45,043 nt of DNA from Devosia naphthalenivorans (GTDB lineage Bacteria; Pseudomonadota; Alphaproteobacteria; Rhizobiales; Devosiaceae): the NCBI RefSeq assembly GCF_003056355.1, contig NZ_PYVW01000022.1, positions 1 to 45,043 on the forward strand, in the 5' to 3' direction. Position numbers and translations under genes: made by a program. This document shows positions 16,693 to 26,074 of this stretch, piece by piece (position 1 is the stretch's first letter; every line of letters begins with the position of its first letter). Below the pieces are notes generated by a model. The model made no database searches. It had not been told where the DNA came from and saw only the letters and a program-made list of their open reading frames with translations.

Positions 16693-17736
16693 TCAGCGGA
16701 CGACCCCTTCGGTAGCCTTTTCGGCGAGCTTCTTGGCCGTATCGGCTTCGTAGGCGCGCACGATGCGGCCAACCAGGGCATGGCGGACCACGTCCTTGTC
16801 GTTGAAGCGGCTGACATGGACGCCTTCGACGCCATCCAGCAGGTGCACGGCTTCCACGAGGCCCGATTTCTCGCCGCGCGGCAGATCGACCTGGGTCGGA
16901 TCGCCGGTGACGATCATCTTGGAGTTTTCGCCCAGGCGCGTCAGGAACATCTTCATCTGCATCGAAGTGGTGTTCTGGGCTTCATCGAGGATGACCACGG
17001 CATTGGCCAGCGTGCGGCCACGCATGAAGGCCAGCGGGGCGACTTCGATAATGCCCGAGGTGATGCAGCGCTCGACGTTTTCGGGCTTCATCATGTCATA
17101 GAGCGCGTCATAGAGTGGGCGCAGGTAGGGATCGACCTTTTCCTTCATGTCGCCGGGGAGGAACCCCAGGCGCTCGCCGGCTTCAACGGCCGGGCGGGAC
17201 AGGATGATGCGGTTGATATCGCCGCGCTCCAGCAGGGACGCTGCATGGGCCACGGCGAGATAGGTCTTGCCCGTACCGGCAGGGCCGACGCCGAATACCA
17301 GTTCGCTCCGCTCCATGGCCCGCATATAGGCGTCCTGTGCGGGGGTGCGCGCGACAATGGTGGATTTGCGCGTGGCGATCTGCGCCATCCGCACCTTGCC
17401 CTTGCGCTCAAGGGTGGGGAGGGTGAGCTGGGAATCCTCGGTCTGGATCATGCGGATGACGCCATCGACATCGGAGATGTCGACCGTGCGGCCTTCCTCA
17501 AGTGATCCATAGAGCGATTCCAGCACCCGGCGCGCCTGGTCCACCGCCGAGGCGGCACCCTTGAGCAGCACGTGATTGCCGCGCGGCGTGGCCGAGACCT
17601 TGAGCCGCTGTTCGATCAGCGCCAGGTTCTGGTCGAAGTCGCCATACAGCTGCGCTGCCAGGCGATTGTCATCAAAAGCAAGTTCGAGTTGGGATGCGAG
17701 TGCGTTGTCTGCTGTGGGGGACAAATGCCTGCTCAA
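16693..17736 (-). CDS. PhoH family ATPase
   Basis: A PhoH-like (YbeZ) cytosolic ATPase, which partners YbeY in ribosome and RNA metabolism. Walker A is GPAGTGKTYLAVAHA and Walker B is VILDEAQNTT. The N-terminal KH-like part begins LAAQLYGDFDQNLALIEQRL. I propose the TTG at 17736 (347 residues; GGAG about ten bases upstream), because it gives the common family N-terminus. The frame is open to an ATG at 17856, which would add 40 residues without family similarity. miaB, the usual upstream neighbour, is absent. Confidence 0.93.
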   Translation of the reverse strand: MSRHLSPTADNALASQLELAFDDNRLAAQLYGDFDQNLALIEQRLKVSATPRGNHVLLKGAASAVDQARRVLESLYGSLEEGRTVDISDVDGVIRMIQTEDSQLTLPTLERKGKVRMAQIATRKSTIVARTPAQDAYMRAMERSELVFGVGPAGTGKTYLAVAHAASLLERGDINRIILSRPAVEAGERLGFLPGDMKEKVDPYLRPLYDALYDMMKPENVERCITSGIIEVAPLAFMRGRTLANAVVILDEAQNTTSMQMKMFLTRLGENSKMIVTGDPTQVDLPRGEKSGLVEAVHLLDGVEGVHVSRFNDKDVVRHALVGRIVRAYEADTAKKLAEKATEGVVR

Positions 17737-17927
17737 ACTGGTGTGGCTCCACAAGGGTAGCGCGGTGCGGGCTTGCGCCGCGGATGAGATAACGAGGCTA
17801 GGATGAATTTCGTGCCGTGTCTGTAGCAATATTGTGACGCAACACAGCCAAGGCAAGACCCGCCCTTCATATCTTGCGGCGCTCGATCCGAGCAGGCAGA
17901 GTGCCGAAAAATAACAAGGACATTGCC

Positions 17928-18473
17928 ATGCCCACTGCGCTGACGCTTTCCGGTTCCATCCGCAAGGGATCGTACAACCGGATGCTGCAGGGGCATATGG
18001 ACCGCAAGCTTGCTGAAGCCGGCGTTTCGGTCACTTCGATCGACCTCGCCGATTTTACCATGCCGATCTTCAACGAGGATCTCGAAGCTGATTCGACCCC
18101 CAAGGCCGCGCGGCAACTGGCCGAGCTGTGGCGCAGTCACGACATCGTCTTCATCGCCACGCCTGAATATAACGGCGGCGTGCCGCCACTGGTGGTCAAC
18201 ACCATCACCTGGCTGAGCCGGCAGAAACCGAGCCCGTTTCGGCACGCGGTGTTCGGCATGGGCGGCATCAGCTCGGGCAAATATGGGACCATCTGGTCGC
18301 TGAGCCACCTACGCGATTCGCTGAGCAAGCTGGGCGCGCTGGTGGTGCCGACGCTGCTGGGCATTGGCCCGGCCGATGAAGCGATCGATGCCGCTGGAAA
18401 TTTCGTCGAGCCTGCAATCATCCGCAAGGTCGACCAGATGGTGCACGAACTTACCCATTTCAGCCGGGGGTGA
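17928..18473 (+). CDS. NADPH-dependent FMN reductase family protein
   Basis: A 181-residue flavodoxin-like protein of the NADPH-dependent FMN reductase (chromate/azo reductase) family. The N-terminal phosphate-binding loop is in LSGSIRKGSYNRML, and the flavin-contacting pattern ATPEYNGGVPPLVVNTITW is near residue 75. It could reduce flavins or quinones. The ATG at 17928 gives the usual N-terminus. The gene is divergent from phoH, and its stop overlaps a possible GTG of the next gene. Confidence 0.92.
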   Translation: MPTALTLSGSIRKGSYNRMLQGHMDRKLAEAGVSVTSIDLADFTMPIFNEDLEADSTPKAARQLAELWRSHDIVFIATPEYNGGVPPLVVNTITWLSRQKPSPFRHAVFGMGGISSGKYGTIWSLSHLRDSLSKLGALVVPTLLGIGPADEAIDAAGNFVEPAIIRKVDQMVHELTHFSRG

Positions 18474-18478
18474 GTTTC

Positions 18479-19084
18479 ATGCGCGCGCTCTATGTCACCC
18501 ACCCACAGGTTGCAATCGACGCCAATGTGCCAGTCCCGCTCTGGGGCCTGTCGGAACTGGGGCGCGAACGGGCGAGGCTCTTTGCCGGCAGGGGCGTCGT
18601 GCCCAAGGGTGCCATGATCTTTTCGAGCCGCGAAAGCAAGGCGATGGAATTGGCCGATATATTGGCGGACGCCGCCGGGGCGTTGGTGCTGAGCGATCAT
18701 CTGATGGGCGAGAACGATCGCAGCGCTACCGGTTTCCTGCCGCCTGTGCTGTTCGAAGAAACTGCCGACCGGTTCTTTGCCGAACCCGACAGGAGCGTTG
18801 ACGGCTGGGAACGCGCGATCGATGCGCAGCAACGGATCGTCGATACGGTCCGCACGGCATTGGCGTGTGTGCCCGAAGCGACGCCAGCGGTATTTTGCGG
18901 CCATGGCGCGGTCGGCACCCTGCTCAAGTGCCATGTGGCGGGGCGCCCCATTTCGCGCGCCGAGGACCAGAGCCGGCACGGCGACAAGGGCGGTGGCAAT
19001 TGCTTCGTGTTCGACCTCGAAGCGAGGGTGCTGGAATGCGAGTGGACGGCAATGGAAAATTTCGCGCCCGGCTGGTTCGCATGA
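18479..19084 (+). CDS. Atypical histidine phosphatase family protein
   Basis: A 201-residue protein with the phosphoglycerate-mutase-like fold. The usual RHG triad is replaced by THP (ALYVTHPQV): the nucleophilic His stays, but the preceding Arg and following Gly are lost. The later FSSRESKAMELAD and the second catalytic CGHGAVGTLL remain. Activity is therefore uncertain; it could be a weak phosphatase or a binding protein. It overlaps the flavin reductase stop if a GTG at 18470 is used, so the two are probably co-translated. Confidence 0.85.
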   Translation: MRALYVTHPQVAIDANVPVPLWGLSELGRERARLFAGRGVVPKGAMIFSSRESKAMELADILADAAGALVLSDHLMGENDRSATGFLPPVLFEETADRFFAEPDRSVDGWERAIDAQQRIVDTVRTALACVPEATPAVFCGHGAVGTLLKCHVAGRPISRAEDQSRHGDKGGGNCFVFDLEARVLECEWTAMENFAPGWFA

Positions 19085-19153
19085 GCGTTCCAGTTGTGCC
19101 CCCTGCCCTTTTGCTCTAGTCACCACGACACAGCAAAAATCGGAGGAAGACTC

Positions 19154-19852
19154 ATGGCAGGCCAGTTGATCGTGGGGCTGGATGTTTCATCGCGCGCCCG
19201 CGCCGAGGAAATCGTGTCCCTCTTGGGCGATGCAGTGGACTTCTACAAGATCGGCTACCAGTGCTTCTACGGCGCCGATGGCTATGCGCTGGGCAAGGCC
19301 CTGATCGCTGCGGGCAAGCGGATTTTCTTCGACCTCAAGCTGCTCGATATCGATAACACGGTGGAAAAAGGCGTCGCGGCTTTCGCCGAGACCGGCGCGA
19401 CCATGCTGACCGTCCATGCCTATCCCAAGACCATGCGCGCGGCGGCCAAGGCAGCCGCGGGCTCGAGCCTCTGCGTGCTGGGCGTTACGGTGCTGACCTC
19501 GATGGACGACGCCGACGTCAAGGAAGCCGGCTATGAGCGCGATGCGGCAGGGCTGGTCGCCTTGCGGGCGCAGCAGGCGCGAGACGCGGGCATTGGTGGC
19601 GTGGTGAGTTCGCCGCATGAAGCCGAGATGGTGCGCACCATTGTGGGCCCCAAGCTGGCTATCGTGACGCCCGGCATTCGCCCGGCGGGCGCGGCCAGTG
19701 GCGATCAGAAGCGCATCATGGGGCCGGCCGACGCGCTGGCTGCCGGTGCGACCCATTTGGTGGTGGCGCGGCCGATCATCGAAGCGGCCGATCCGGCAGC
19801 AGCGGCACGGGCAATCCTCGCCGAGATGAACACCGGATCAAGGCTTGCATGA
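19154..19852 (+). CDS. pyrF: Orotidine 5'-phosphate decarboxylase
   Basis: PyrF makes UMP from OMP, the last step of de novo pyrimidine synthesis. The catalytic charged network is visible: Lys32 (DFYKIGYQ), Asp60, Lys62 and Asp65 in [13 protein letters not shown]. The common DIPNTV has Asp instead of Pro here, as in some alphaproteobacteria. The phosphate-binding end VTPGIRP and VVARPI are intact. The length of 232 residues is normal. GGAGGAAGA precedes the ATG at 19154. Its stop overlaps the next start (ATGA). Confidence 0.96.
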   Translation: MAGQLIVGLDVSSRARAEEIVSLLGDAVDFYKIGYQCFYGADGYALGKALIAAGKRIFFDLKLLDIDNTVEKGVAAFAETGATMLTVHAYPKTMRAAAKAAAGSSLCVLGVTVLTSMDDADVKEAGYERDAAGLVALRAQQARDAGIGGVVSSPHEAEMVRTIVGPKLAIVTPGIRPAGAASGDQKRIMGPADALAAGATHLVVARPIIEAADPAAAARAILAEMNTGSRLA

Positions 19853-20616
19853 TGCGCTATTCGGCCTGCATCGACATGATGTTCGTCGGCGAAACCAGCA
19901 ATGTCGCCGAACGCATCCATCTGGCCAAGGCGGCCGGCATGGATGCGGTGGAATTCTGGCTGTGGTCCAACAAGGACCTCGACGCCATCGAGGATGCACT
20001 AGGCGCCACCGGGCTGACGCTGGCCGGGATCGTGGCCGAGCCCTTTGCCGAACTGACGCGCAGCAGCGACCATGACCGGTTTCTGGAGGGGCTCGCCAGG
20101 AGCCTGGAAGTGGCGAGGCGCCTGGGCACCAAGGTGATGATTGCCCAGGCCGGGCCGGAACTGGCAGGCGTGCCGCGTCAGGACCAGCACGATGCGCTGG
20201 TGGAAGCCATGCGGCGGTCGGCGGATGTGCTGGAAGGCTCGGGCGTGCGACTGGCGCTGGAGCCGCTCAATACGCTGGTGGATCACAAGGGGTATTACCT
20301 GCACTCGACCGCCGAAGGTCTCGATATCGTCGATGAAGTTGGCCGCCCCGAGATCGCGCTGCTCTACGATCTTTATCATTCCATGGTGATGGGCGAGGAC
20401 ACGGCTTCGGTCCTGGCCGGCCGGGTGGACCGGATCGCCCATATTCACGTGGCCGATCATCCGGGGCGCAATGAGCCGGGCACCGGGGGCTTGCCGCTGC
20501 GGCAAAGCCTCGAGTGGCTGGTGGCACAGGGCTATGGCGGCTATGTCGGGCTGGAATTCCGGCCGACAGGTGAAACGGCGGCAGCGTTGCAGCAGACGCG
20601 GTCCTTACTGGGGTAA
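19849..20616 (+). CDS. Hydroxypyruvate isomerase-like TIM-barrel protein
   Basis: A 255-residue AP-endonuclease-2/xylose-isomerase-like TIM barrel, closest in appearance to hydroxypyruvate isomerase (Hyi). Metal-ligand candidates are the Glu in LALEPLN, the Asp-x3-His in [14 protein letters not shown], the His in [17 protein letters not shown] and the Glu in YVGLEFRP. Hyi converts hydroxypyruvate and tartronate semialdehyde, but sugar or polyol epimerases share these patterns, so the substrate is open. It is translationally coupled to pyrF (ATGA). Confidence 0.85.
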   Translation: MMRYSACIDMMFVGETSNVAERIHLAKAAGMDAVEFWLWSNKDLDAIEDALGATGLTLAGIVAEPFAELTRSSDHDRFLEGLARSLEVARRLGTKVMIAQAGPELAGVPRQDQHDALVEAMRRSADVLEGSGVRLALEPLNTLVDHKGYYLHSTAEGLDIVDEVGRPEIALLYDLYHSMVMGEDTASVLAGRVDRIAHIHVADHPGRNEPGTGGLPLRQSLEWLVAQGYGGYVGLEFRPTGETAAALQQTRSLLG

Positions 20617-20622
20617 GGACCC

Positions 20623-21627
20623 CTACCCTGCCAGCCCGTGCTCGCGGCTGAGGTCGGCCAGATCAAGTTGCGGGCGGGCGCCGACGTGGGAAATTACTTC
20701 GTGCGCGGCAAGGCAGCCGGTCTTGAGTGCTGATTCAAGGGTCTGGCCGCGCGCCATGCCCAACAAGAACCCCGAAGCAAACAGATCGCCTGCGCCAGTC
20801 GCGTCCACAACCCGGTCAATCGGGAAGGCCGGGACCGAAGTGATTTCGCCATTGTAGATGGCCATGGCGCCATCGGCGCCCATGGTGACAGCCGCAAGCT
20901 CTGCGTCCTTGGCGATTTCGCGCACGGCTTCGCCGAGGTCATCGGTCTGGTACAGCGATTTGAGCTCGTGGACGTTGGCAAACACGTAATCGACGGTCTT
21001 GGAGCGGATGAGATCCAGGAACTCGGCGCGATAGCGGTCGACGCAGAATGGGTCCGACAGGGTGAATGCCGCGGCGCGCTCATTCTTGTGGGCGTAGTGG
21101 GCGGCCAGCACGAACGCCTTCTTGGCTTCCACCGGGTCCCACAAAAAGCCTTCCATATAGGTGATACCAGCCGAGCCGATCTCGTCGGGCTTGATGTCGC
21201 TTTCGGTCAGCTGGTGGCAGGCGCCCAGATAGGTGTTCATGGTGCGCTCGCCGTCTTCGCTCAGGAAGATCATCGAGCGCGCCGTCAGGGCGCCGTTCTC
21301 GAGGCGGGAGGTGGCGTAGTGCACGCCGATGGCATCGAGATCGGCCTCGAACACATCGCCCAGCGGATCGTCGGCGACCTTGCCGACGAAAGCGGCGCGT
21401 CCGCCCAGCGAGGCAACGCCCGCGGCGGTGTTGGCGGCACTGCCGCCTGATATCTGCTGCCGGCCCAGCGGCATCTTGCGGTAAAGCTCTTCGGCCCGAT
21501 CGGTATCGATCAGGTGCATGATGCCCTCGGTCATGCCTTCGCGTTCGATGAATCCCGGCTCGACCGGCGCAATGATGTCGACGATTGCGTTGCCGATGGT
21601 GAGGACGTCGAAGCGGGTCTGGGTCAT
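20623..21627 (-). CDS. PfkB-family adenosine kinase
   Basis: A 334-residue PfkB carbohydrate-kinase-fold protein of the bacterial adenosine kinase type. The N-terminus FDVLTIGNAIVDIIAPVE, the ribose-binding ISGGSAANTAAGVASLGG and the C-terminal anion-hole signature VVDATGAGDLFASGFLLG with the catalytic Asp are present. It is expected to phosphorylate adenosine to AMP; other nucleosides or sugars are possible. It is convergent with the isomerase gene (six bases apart) and divergent from lnt. Confidence 0.92.
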   Translation of the reverse strand: MTQTRFDVLTIGNAIVDIIAPVEPGFIEREGMTEGIMHLIDTDRAEELYRKMPLGRQQISGGSAANTAAGVASLGGRAAFVGKVADDPLGDVFEADLDAIGVHYATSRLENGALTARSMIFLSEDGERTMNTYLGACHQLTESDIKPDEIGSAGITYMEGFLWDPVEAKKAFVLAAHYAHKNERAAAFTLSDPFCVDRYRAEFLDLIRSKTVDYVFANVHELKSLYQTDDLGEAVREIAKDAELAAVTMGADGAMAIYNGEITSVPAFPIDRVVDATGAGDLFASGFLLGMARGQTLESALKTGCLAAHEVISHVGARPQLDLADLSREHGLAG

Positions 21628-21762
21628 GCGGGATTATCCGGCGCTGGGAAAGCCGTCCGCCGGTTTAGAGGAAGAGGCCCTGCCGCGCAACGACCGAAGG
21701 AACAGGCGGAGCGCTTGACGCACCCGCCCTGCAAAGCGAGTTTGCCGCATGCACTTTGATTC

Positions 21763-23391
21763 GTGGACAAGGCTTTCATGACCTGGCTGGCCGAAACAGC
21801 CATGCTGAGCCATGGCTGGCGCCGTTTGCTGCTGCTGGTGGTGGCAGGCGCCGTTGCCGGTCTGTCCATCCCTCCGCTGTTCATGGTCCCTGCCCTCTTC
21901 GTGAGCTTCCCGCTTTGGGTCTGGAGCCTCGATGGCGCGGAGCGCAGCCGCGGCTGGCGGCGCCTGTTCGGCTCCGCTTTCACCATCGGCTTTGCCTTTG
22001 GCTGGGGCTATTTCACGGTGGCGTTCCACTGGCTGGGCGCCGCGTTCTTCGTGGATGGCGGGATCATGCTGGTCCTGATGCCGTTCGCCATCCTGGCGCT
22101 GGCGGCGCTGATCGCGTTTTTCTGGGGGCTGGGCAGTGCGCTGGCGCATCTGTTCTGGAGCCATGGTCCCTGGCGTATCGTGACGCTGGCCACCTTCGTG
22201 ACCATCGCCGAATGGGCGCGCGGCCATGTGCTGACCGGCTTTCCCTTCGATTTACTGGGTTATGCGCTGACCCCGACCGACGAGATGATGCAGATCACCT
22301 CGGTGATCGGCGTCTATGGGCTGACGCTGGTGGCGGCGTTGCTGGCGATGACCCCAGCGCTGATCTGGCCCGCCGACGGGCGTAGTCTCAGCAGGCGCCT
22401 CCTGCCCTTTTTTATCGCCATGGCGGTGATCGCGGGGCAACTGGGCTATGGCCACAATCGCTTGACCGGCACCGTTTCGACGGAACGCACTGATATCGCC
22501 ATGCGGCTGGTGCAGCCGCTGGTTTATGAGCATGCCGACTGGGGCAATGCCGATCCGGTGGCGCTGATCGACCGGTTGCTGATGCTGTCCGAAATGCGGA
22601 TGGACCCGGCCGATCAGGGGCTCGCCGACATCACCCATCTGGTGTGGCCGGAGTCGAGCCTGCCGTTTTTCCTGTCGAGCTATCCCGATGCGCTGGCGCG
22701 GATCGCCCGGCTGCTGCCGGAAACCACCACTTTGCTGGCGGGAATTCCGCGGCAGCAATACGCGCTGGACCAGACCCAGGGTTCGGGGCCGCCGTTCAAT
22801 TCGCTGATGGCCATCAACACCAATGGCGAGGTCATTGCGTCCTACGACAAATCCCATCTCGTGCCGTTTGGCGAGTTCCTGCCGTTCAGCCAGTTCTTTT
22901 CGAAGCTGGGTATCAAGCAGTTCGTTCCGGGCGCCGAGGGCTGGGCCCATGGCGATGCGCGGCGCCGGCTGATGAGCCTGCCCAACACGCCGGCATTCCT
23001 GGCGCTGATCTGCTACGAGATCCTGTTTTCAGGCGATCTGGGCGATACGGCCGGCGCGCAATTTATCCTCAACATCACCAATGACGCCTGGTTCGACGGC
23101 TCCATCGGGCCGGCCCAGCATGCCCACCATGCGCGGGTGCGGGCGGTCGAGGAAGGCCTGAGCCTGGTTCGTGCCGCCAATACCGGGCTGACCTTCGCCA
23201 CCGACCCGCTGGGGCGCGTCACCGGGCAGATCGAGCCGCTGCAGATGGCGGTGCTGGATGTGCGCCCCCATCAGCGGCTGGCGGGCACGGTGTTCTCCCA
23301 GGTGCGCCACTGGCCGCTGCTGATCGCCTTGCTGGCGGGGCTGCTGATTTCGCTGGTGGTTTCACGCGCCGGGCGCCGCAATCGGGTCTGA
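21763..23391 (+). CDS. lnt: Apolipoprotein N-acyltransferase
   Basis: Lnt adds the third acyl chain to the N-terminal cysteine of lipoproteins at the inner membrane. The N-terminal half has several transmembrane segments (residues about 20-230). The periplasmic nitrilase-like domain carries the Glu-Lys-Cys triad: Glu297 in VWPESSLPF, Lys363 in YDKSHLVPFGEF and Cys417 in LICYEILF. A last membrane segment lies at the C-terminus. The start is GTG at 21763, with an in-frame ATG at 21778 as the alternative. It precedes metK but is not next to corC as usual. Confidence 0.96.
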   Translation: MDKAFMTWLAETAMLSHGWRRLLLLVVAGAVAGLSIPPLFMVPALFVSFPLWVWSLDGAERSRGWRRLFGSAFTIGFAFGWGYFTVAFHWLGAAFFVDGGIMLVLMPFAILALAALIAFFWGLGSALAHLFWSHGPWRIVTLATFVTIAEWARGHVLTGFPFDLLGYALTPTDEMMQITSVIGVYGLTLVAALLAMTPALIWPADGRSLSRRLLPFFIAMAVIAGQLGYGHNRLTGTVSTERTDIAMRLVQPLVYEHADWGNADPVALIDRLLMLSEMRMDPADQGLADITHLVWPESSLPFFLSSYPDALARIARLLPETTTLLAGIPRQQYALDQTQGSGPPFNSLMAINTNGEVIASYDKSHLVPFGEFLPFSQFFSKLGIKQFVPGAEGWAHGDARRRLMSLPNTPAFLALICYEILFSGDLGDTAGAQFILNITNDAWFDGSIGPAQHAHHARVRAVEEGLSLVRAANTGLTFATDPLGRVTGQIEPLQMAVLDVRPHQRLAGTVFSQVRHWPLLIALLAGLLISLVVSRAGRRNRV

Positions 23392-23464
23392 CGGGGCAGG
23401 AAATCCTGCTCCGAAATCGTCATGCGACATATCAAGCTTTCTTTATATCCTTCTTGACCCGGAC

Positions 23465-23530
23465 GGGGCGTGGTGTCACAAACCCTGCCAAACAGCGCTT
23501 TTTGGCGTGCTTTTACCAAGTTCAGGGGAT
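23465..23530 (+). ncRNA. Candidate SAM/SAH-type riboswitch in the metK leader
   Basis: Possible H-type pseudoknot over the metK ribosome binding site. Stem 1 would be TGGT (23471-23474) with ACCA (23515-23518) and CAC (23477-23479) with GTG (23507-23509). The pseudoknot would be CCCTG (23483-23487) with CAGGG (23523-23527), which is the Shine-Dalgarno sequence. An inner hairpin, CCAA/TTGG (23488-23491/23502-23505), fits in the loop. CACAA and GGCGTG resemble conserved bases of the SAM/SAH family as I recall it. An alternative pairing of GGGG (23465-23468) with CCC would free the binding site. No covariance evidence was available. Confidence 0.4.
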
Positions 23531-23535
23531 TTTGC

Positions 23536-24798
23536 GTGGCACGGTCGTCATATCTCTTCACGTCGGAATCGGTGTCCGAGGGGCATCCGGACAAGGTTTG
23601 CGACCGCATCAGCGACGAAATCGTCGACCTGGTGTTCCGCGAAGCCAAGAAGGCCGGCATGGATCCCGCCAATGTGCGCATCGCCTGCGAAACGCTGGCG
23701 ACGACCAACCGCGTGATCATCGCGGGCGAAGTGCGCGTGCCCGATACCCTGCTCAAGAAGGGCAAGGATGGTGCCATCGTGCTCGATGCCTCGGGCAATC
23801 CGGTGGTCAATCCATCCAAATTCAAGTCCGCTGCGCGCAAGGCGATCCGCTCGATCGGCTATGAGCAGACGGGCTTTCACTGGAAGACCTGCCGCATCGA
23901 TGTGCTGCTGCATGGCCAGTCGGCCGATATCGCGCAGGGCGTGGACGAAAGCGGCAACAAGGATGTGGGTGCGGGCGACCAAGGCATCATGTTCGGCTAT
24001 GCCAGCCGGGAAACCCCGGAACTGCTGCCGGCGCCGATCTATTATGCCCACAAGATTCTGGAAAATCTGACCATTGCGCGCAAGGCCAATAACGGGCCTG
24101 CCGGCAAGCTCGGGCCCGACGCAAAATCGCAGGTAACGGTGCGCTACGAGAACGGGCAGCCCGTTGGCGTGACGCAGATTGTCCTTTCAACCCAACACCT
24201 TGACCCGTCGCTGACCTCGGCCGATGTGCGCACGATCGTGGAGCCGCATATCCGCGAATCACTGCCCGAAGGGTGGATCGATGCGGATACGGTCTGGCAT
24301 GTTAATCCGACCGGCAAGTTCGTCGTTGGCGGGCCTGATGGGGATGCCGGGCTGACCGGGCGCAAGATCATCGTGGACACCTATGGTGGCGCCGCGCCTC
24401 ACGGCGGCGGGGCGTTTTCGGGTAAGGACCCGACCAAGGTGGATCGGTCGGCAGCCTATGCCGCGCGCTATCTGGCCAAGAACGTGGTGGCCGCTGGAAT
24501 CGCCGATCGCGCGACCATCCAGCTCAGCTATGCCATTGGCGTTGCACAGCCTTTGTCGATCTATGTGGATCTGCACGGCACCGGGAAAGTCGACGAGGCG
24601 GTGGTTGAATTGGCGCTGGCGAAGGTCATGGACCTGACGCCGCGGGGGATCCGGACGCATCTCGATCTCAACAAGCCCATCTATGCCAAGACTGCCGCTT
24701 ACGGGCATTTCGGGCGCAAGGCGGGGCGTGATGGCAGCTTCTCGTGGGAAAAAACCGATCTGGTCGGGGCGCTCAAAGCCGCAGTGAAACCGCAATGA
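23536..24798 (+). CDS. metK: S-adenosylmethionine synthetase
   Basis: MetK makes SAM from methionine and ATP. The signatures [32 protein letters not shown] and [19 protein letters not shown] are intact. The protein has the alphaproteobacterial style ([18 protein letters not shown]). I chose the GTG at 23536, preceded by AGGGG, which gives 420 residues and the standard N-terminus; the frame is open to 23470 without support. Its leader can fold over the ribosome binding site (see 23465-23530). trmB follows 18 bases downstream. Confidence 0.96.
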   Translation: MARSSYLFTSESVSEGHPDKVCDRISDEIVDLVFREAKKAGMDPANVRIACETLATTNRVIIAGEVRVPDTLLKKGKDGAIVLDASGNPVVNPSKFKSAARKAIRSIGYEQTGFHWKTCRIDVLLHGQSADIAQGVDESGNKDVGAGDQGIMFGYASRETPELLPAPIYYAHKILENLTIARKANNGPAGKLGPDAKSQVTVRYENGQPVGVTQIVLSTQHLDPSLTSADVRTIVEPHIRESLPEGWIDADTVWHVNPTGKFVVGGPDGDAGLTGRKIIVDTYGGAAPHGGGAFSGKDPTKVDRSAAYAARYLAKNVVAAGIADRATIQLSYAIGVAQPLSIYVDLHGTGKVDEAVVELALAKVMDLTPRGIRTHLDLNKPIYAKTAAYGHFGRKAGRDGSFSWEKTDLVGALKAAVKPQ

Positions 24799-24816
24799 TG
24801 AGCGGTTTCTGAACGC

Positions 24817-25521
24817 ATGAGTGACCACGAACTACCAAAAACCCGCTCGGGCGAGCCGCGCGCCTTCTTTGGGCGCCGTTCCGGCAAGAAACTGCACGGC
24901 GGTCAGCAGGCGGTTTTCGACGCCACCCTGCCCGCGCTCGAGGTCAAGCTTGCGGAGAAGCTCGATCCGCGTTCGCTGTTTCCCGATGCGGAAAAGATCA
25001 TCCTCGAGATCGGTTATGGTGGTGGCGAGCATCTGGCGCTGGAGGCCGGGCGGCATCCCGAGACCGGCTATATCGGCTGCGAAGTCTTTACCGGCGGCAT
25101 CGGCAAGATGGTGCAGGCCATCGCGGCGCAGGATTTGCGCAATGTACGGCTCTTTACCGACGATGCCTATAAGCTGCTGGTAACCCTGCCCGATGCCTCG
25201 CTCGACGAGGTCTACCTGCTCTATCCCGACCCCTGGCCCAAGACGCGCCATCACAAGCGGCGCTTCGTGTCACCGACCACGCTGGCCGAGCTGGCGCGGG
25301 TGATCCGGCCCGGCGGAGTGTTTCATTTCGCGACCGATATCGAGGACTATGCCAACTGGACGCTGGCCCATATCGTGCGGTCGCCGCAGTTCAGCTTCAT
25401 GCCCGAAAAGCCGGGCGGCTGGCATGAGCCCTATCCGGGCTGGGAGCCGACGCGCTACGAGCAGAAGGCCCGGCGCGAAGGGCGGCTGGTGAGCTTTTAT
25501 TTCTCGTTCCCTCGCCAGTAA
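24817..25521 (+). CDS. trmB: tRNA (guanine-N7)-methyltransferase
   Basis: TrmB methylates G46 in the variable loop of tRNA with SAM. Motif I is EIGYGGGEHLALEA, and DPWPKTRHHKRRFVSP is the family signature around the catalytic Asp. The C-terminal GWEPTRYEQKARREGR completes the fold. The length of 234 residues is normal. It lies behind metK, the gene for its cofactor synthesis, as in most Hyphomicrobiales. Confidence 0.97.
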   Translation: MSDHELPKTRSGEPRAFFGRRSGKKLHGGQQAVFDATLPALEVKLAEKLDPRSLFPDAEKIILEIGYGGGEHLALEAGRHPETGYIGCEVFTGGIGKMVQAIAAQDLRNVRLFTDDAYKLLVTLPDASLDEVYLLYPDPWPKTRHHKRRFVSPTTLAELARVIRPGGVFHFATDIEDYANWTLAHIVRSPQFSFMPEKPGGWHEPYPGWEPTRYEQKARREGRLVSFYFSFPRQ

Positions 25522-25642
25522 GCCTTCTCCACGCCTGCGCTCCGCGATGCGCAGACATGTCAAAGTTTAATTCGATGCGCCATTGTGAGCCGGTTTCGGG
25601 CTCCCATATGGAACATTCGTCCGTCATTTTCGAGGCTGTGCC

Positions 25643-26026
25643 ATGTCCGCTCTATCCACCTCCAGATCGCATGAAAATGATGTTCTGATGGTGCGATCGG
25701 GCAAATGGACACTGACCATCGTGACGCTGCTGCGCGAAGAGCGCATGCGCTTCAATGAGCTCAAGCGGATCGCCGGTGTGTCGCAGAAAACGCTGACGCT
25801 GACCTTGCGCGAACTGGAGCGGGACGGGTTTGTGACCCGCACGATGTTCGCCACCATTCCCCCGCGCGTCGATTATGAGCTGACGTCCCTGGGTCGGGAA
25901 TTGCTCAAGCTTGCCGATGGGCTGAAGCAGTTTGCGGCCCGGAACGCGGACCAGGTGCTGGCAGCTCGCCAACGTTTCGATGCTGCGGGTGGAGAGCCGG
26001 TCGTCCGGCTGGTCCATCCGCAATAG
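25643..26026 (+). CDS. HxlR family winged-helix regulator
   Basis: A 127-residue HxlR-type regulator. The winged helix is recognised by SGKWTLTIVTLL, RMRFNELKRIAGVSQKTLTL and LRELERDGFVTRT, followed by PPRVDYELTSLG. The N-terminal Cys found in many HxlR proteins is absent, so redox or aldehyde sensing by that Cys is unlikely. The target is not evident; the nearest convergent gene encodes a small exported protein. trmB usually leads directly to rimP in relatives, so this gene may be an insertion. Confidence 0.92.
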   Translation: MSALSTSRSHENDVLMVRSGKWTLTIVTLLREERMRFNELKRIAGVSQKTLTLTLRELERDGFVTRTMFATIPPRVDYELTSLGRELLKLADGLKQFAARNADQVLAARQRFDAAGGEPVVRLVHPQ

Positions 26027-26033
26027 ACATACG

Positions 26034-26061
26034 GGCGCCGTCGCTGTTGAGCGGCGGCGCC
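26034..26061. terminator. Bidirectional hairpin between convergent genes
   Basis: A 12-base stem (26034-26045 with 26050-26061, GGCGCCGTCGCT / AGCGGCGGCGCC, one T-G pair) has a GTTG tetraloop. It stands between the stops of hxlR and the exported protein gene. No T-run follows on either strand, so termination strength is uncertain. Confidence 0.6.
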
Positions 26062-26074
26062 GGAGACGCTCAGC

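Noticed and set aside
17737..17856. Longer start of the PhoH gene at 17856
   Set aside because: The extra 40 residues (MPWLCCVTILLQTRHEIHPS...) show no similarity to PhoH N-termini and overlap the probable promoter of the divergent reductase gene.
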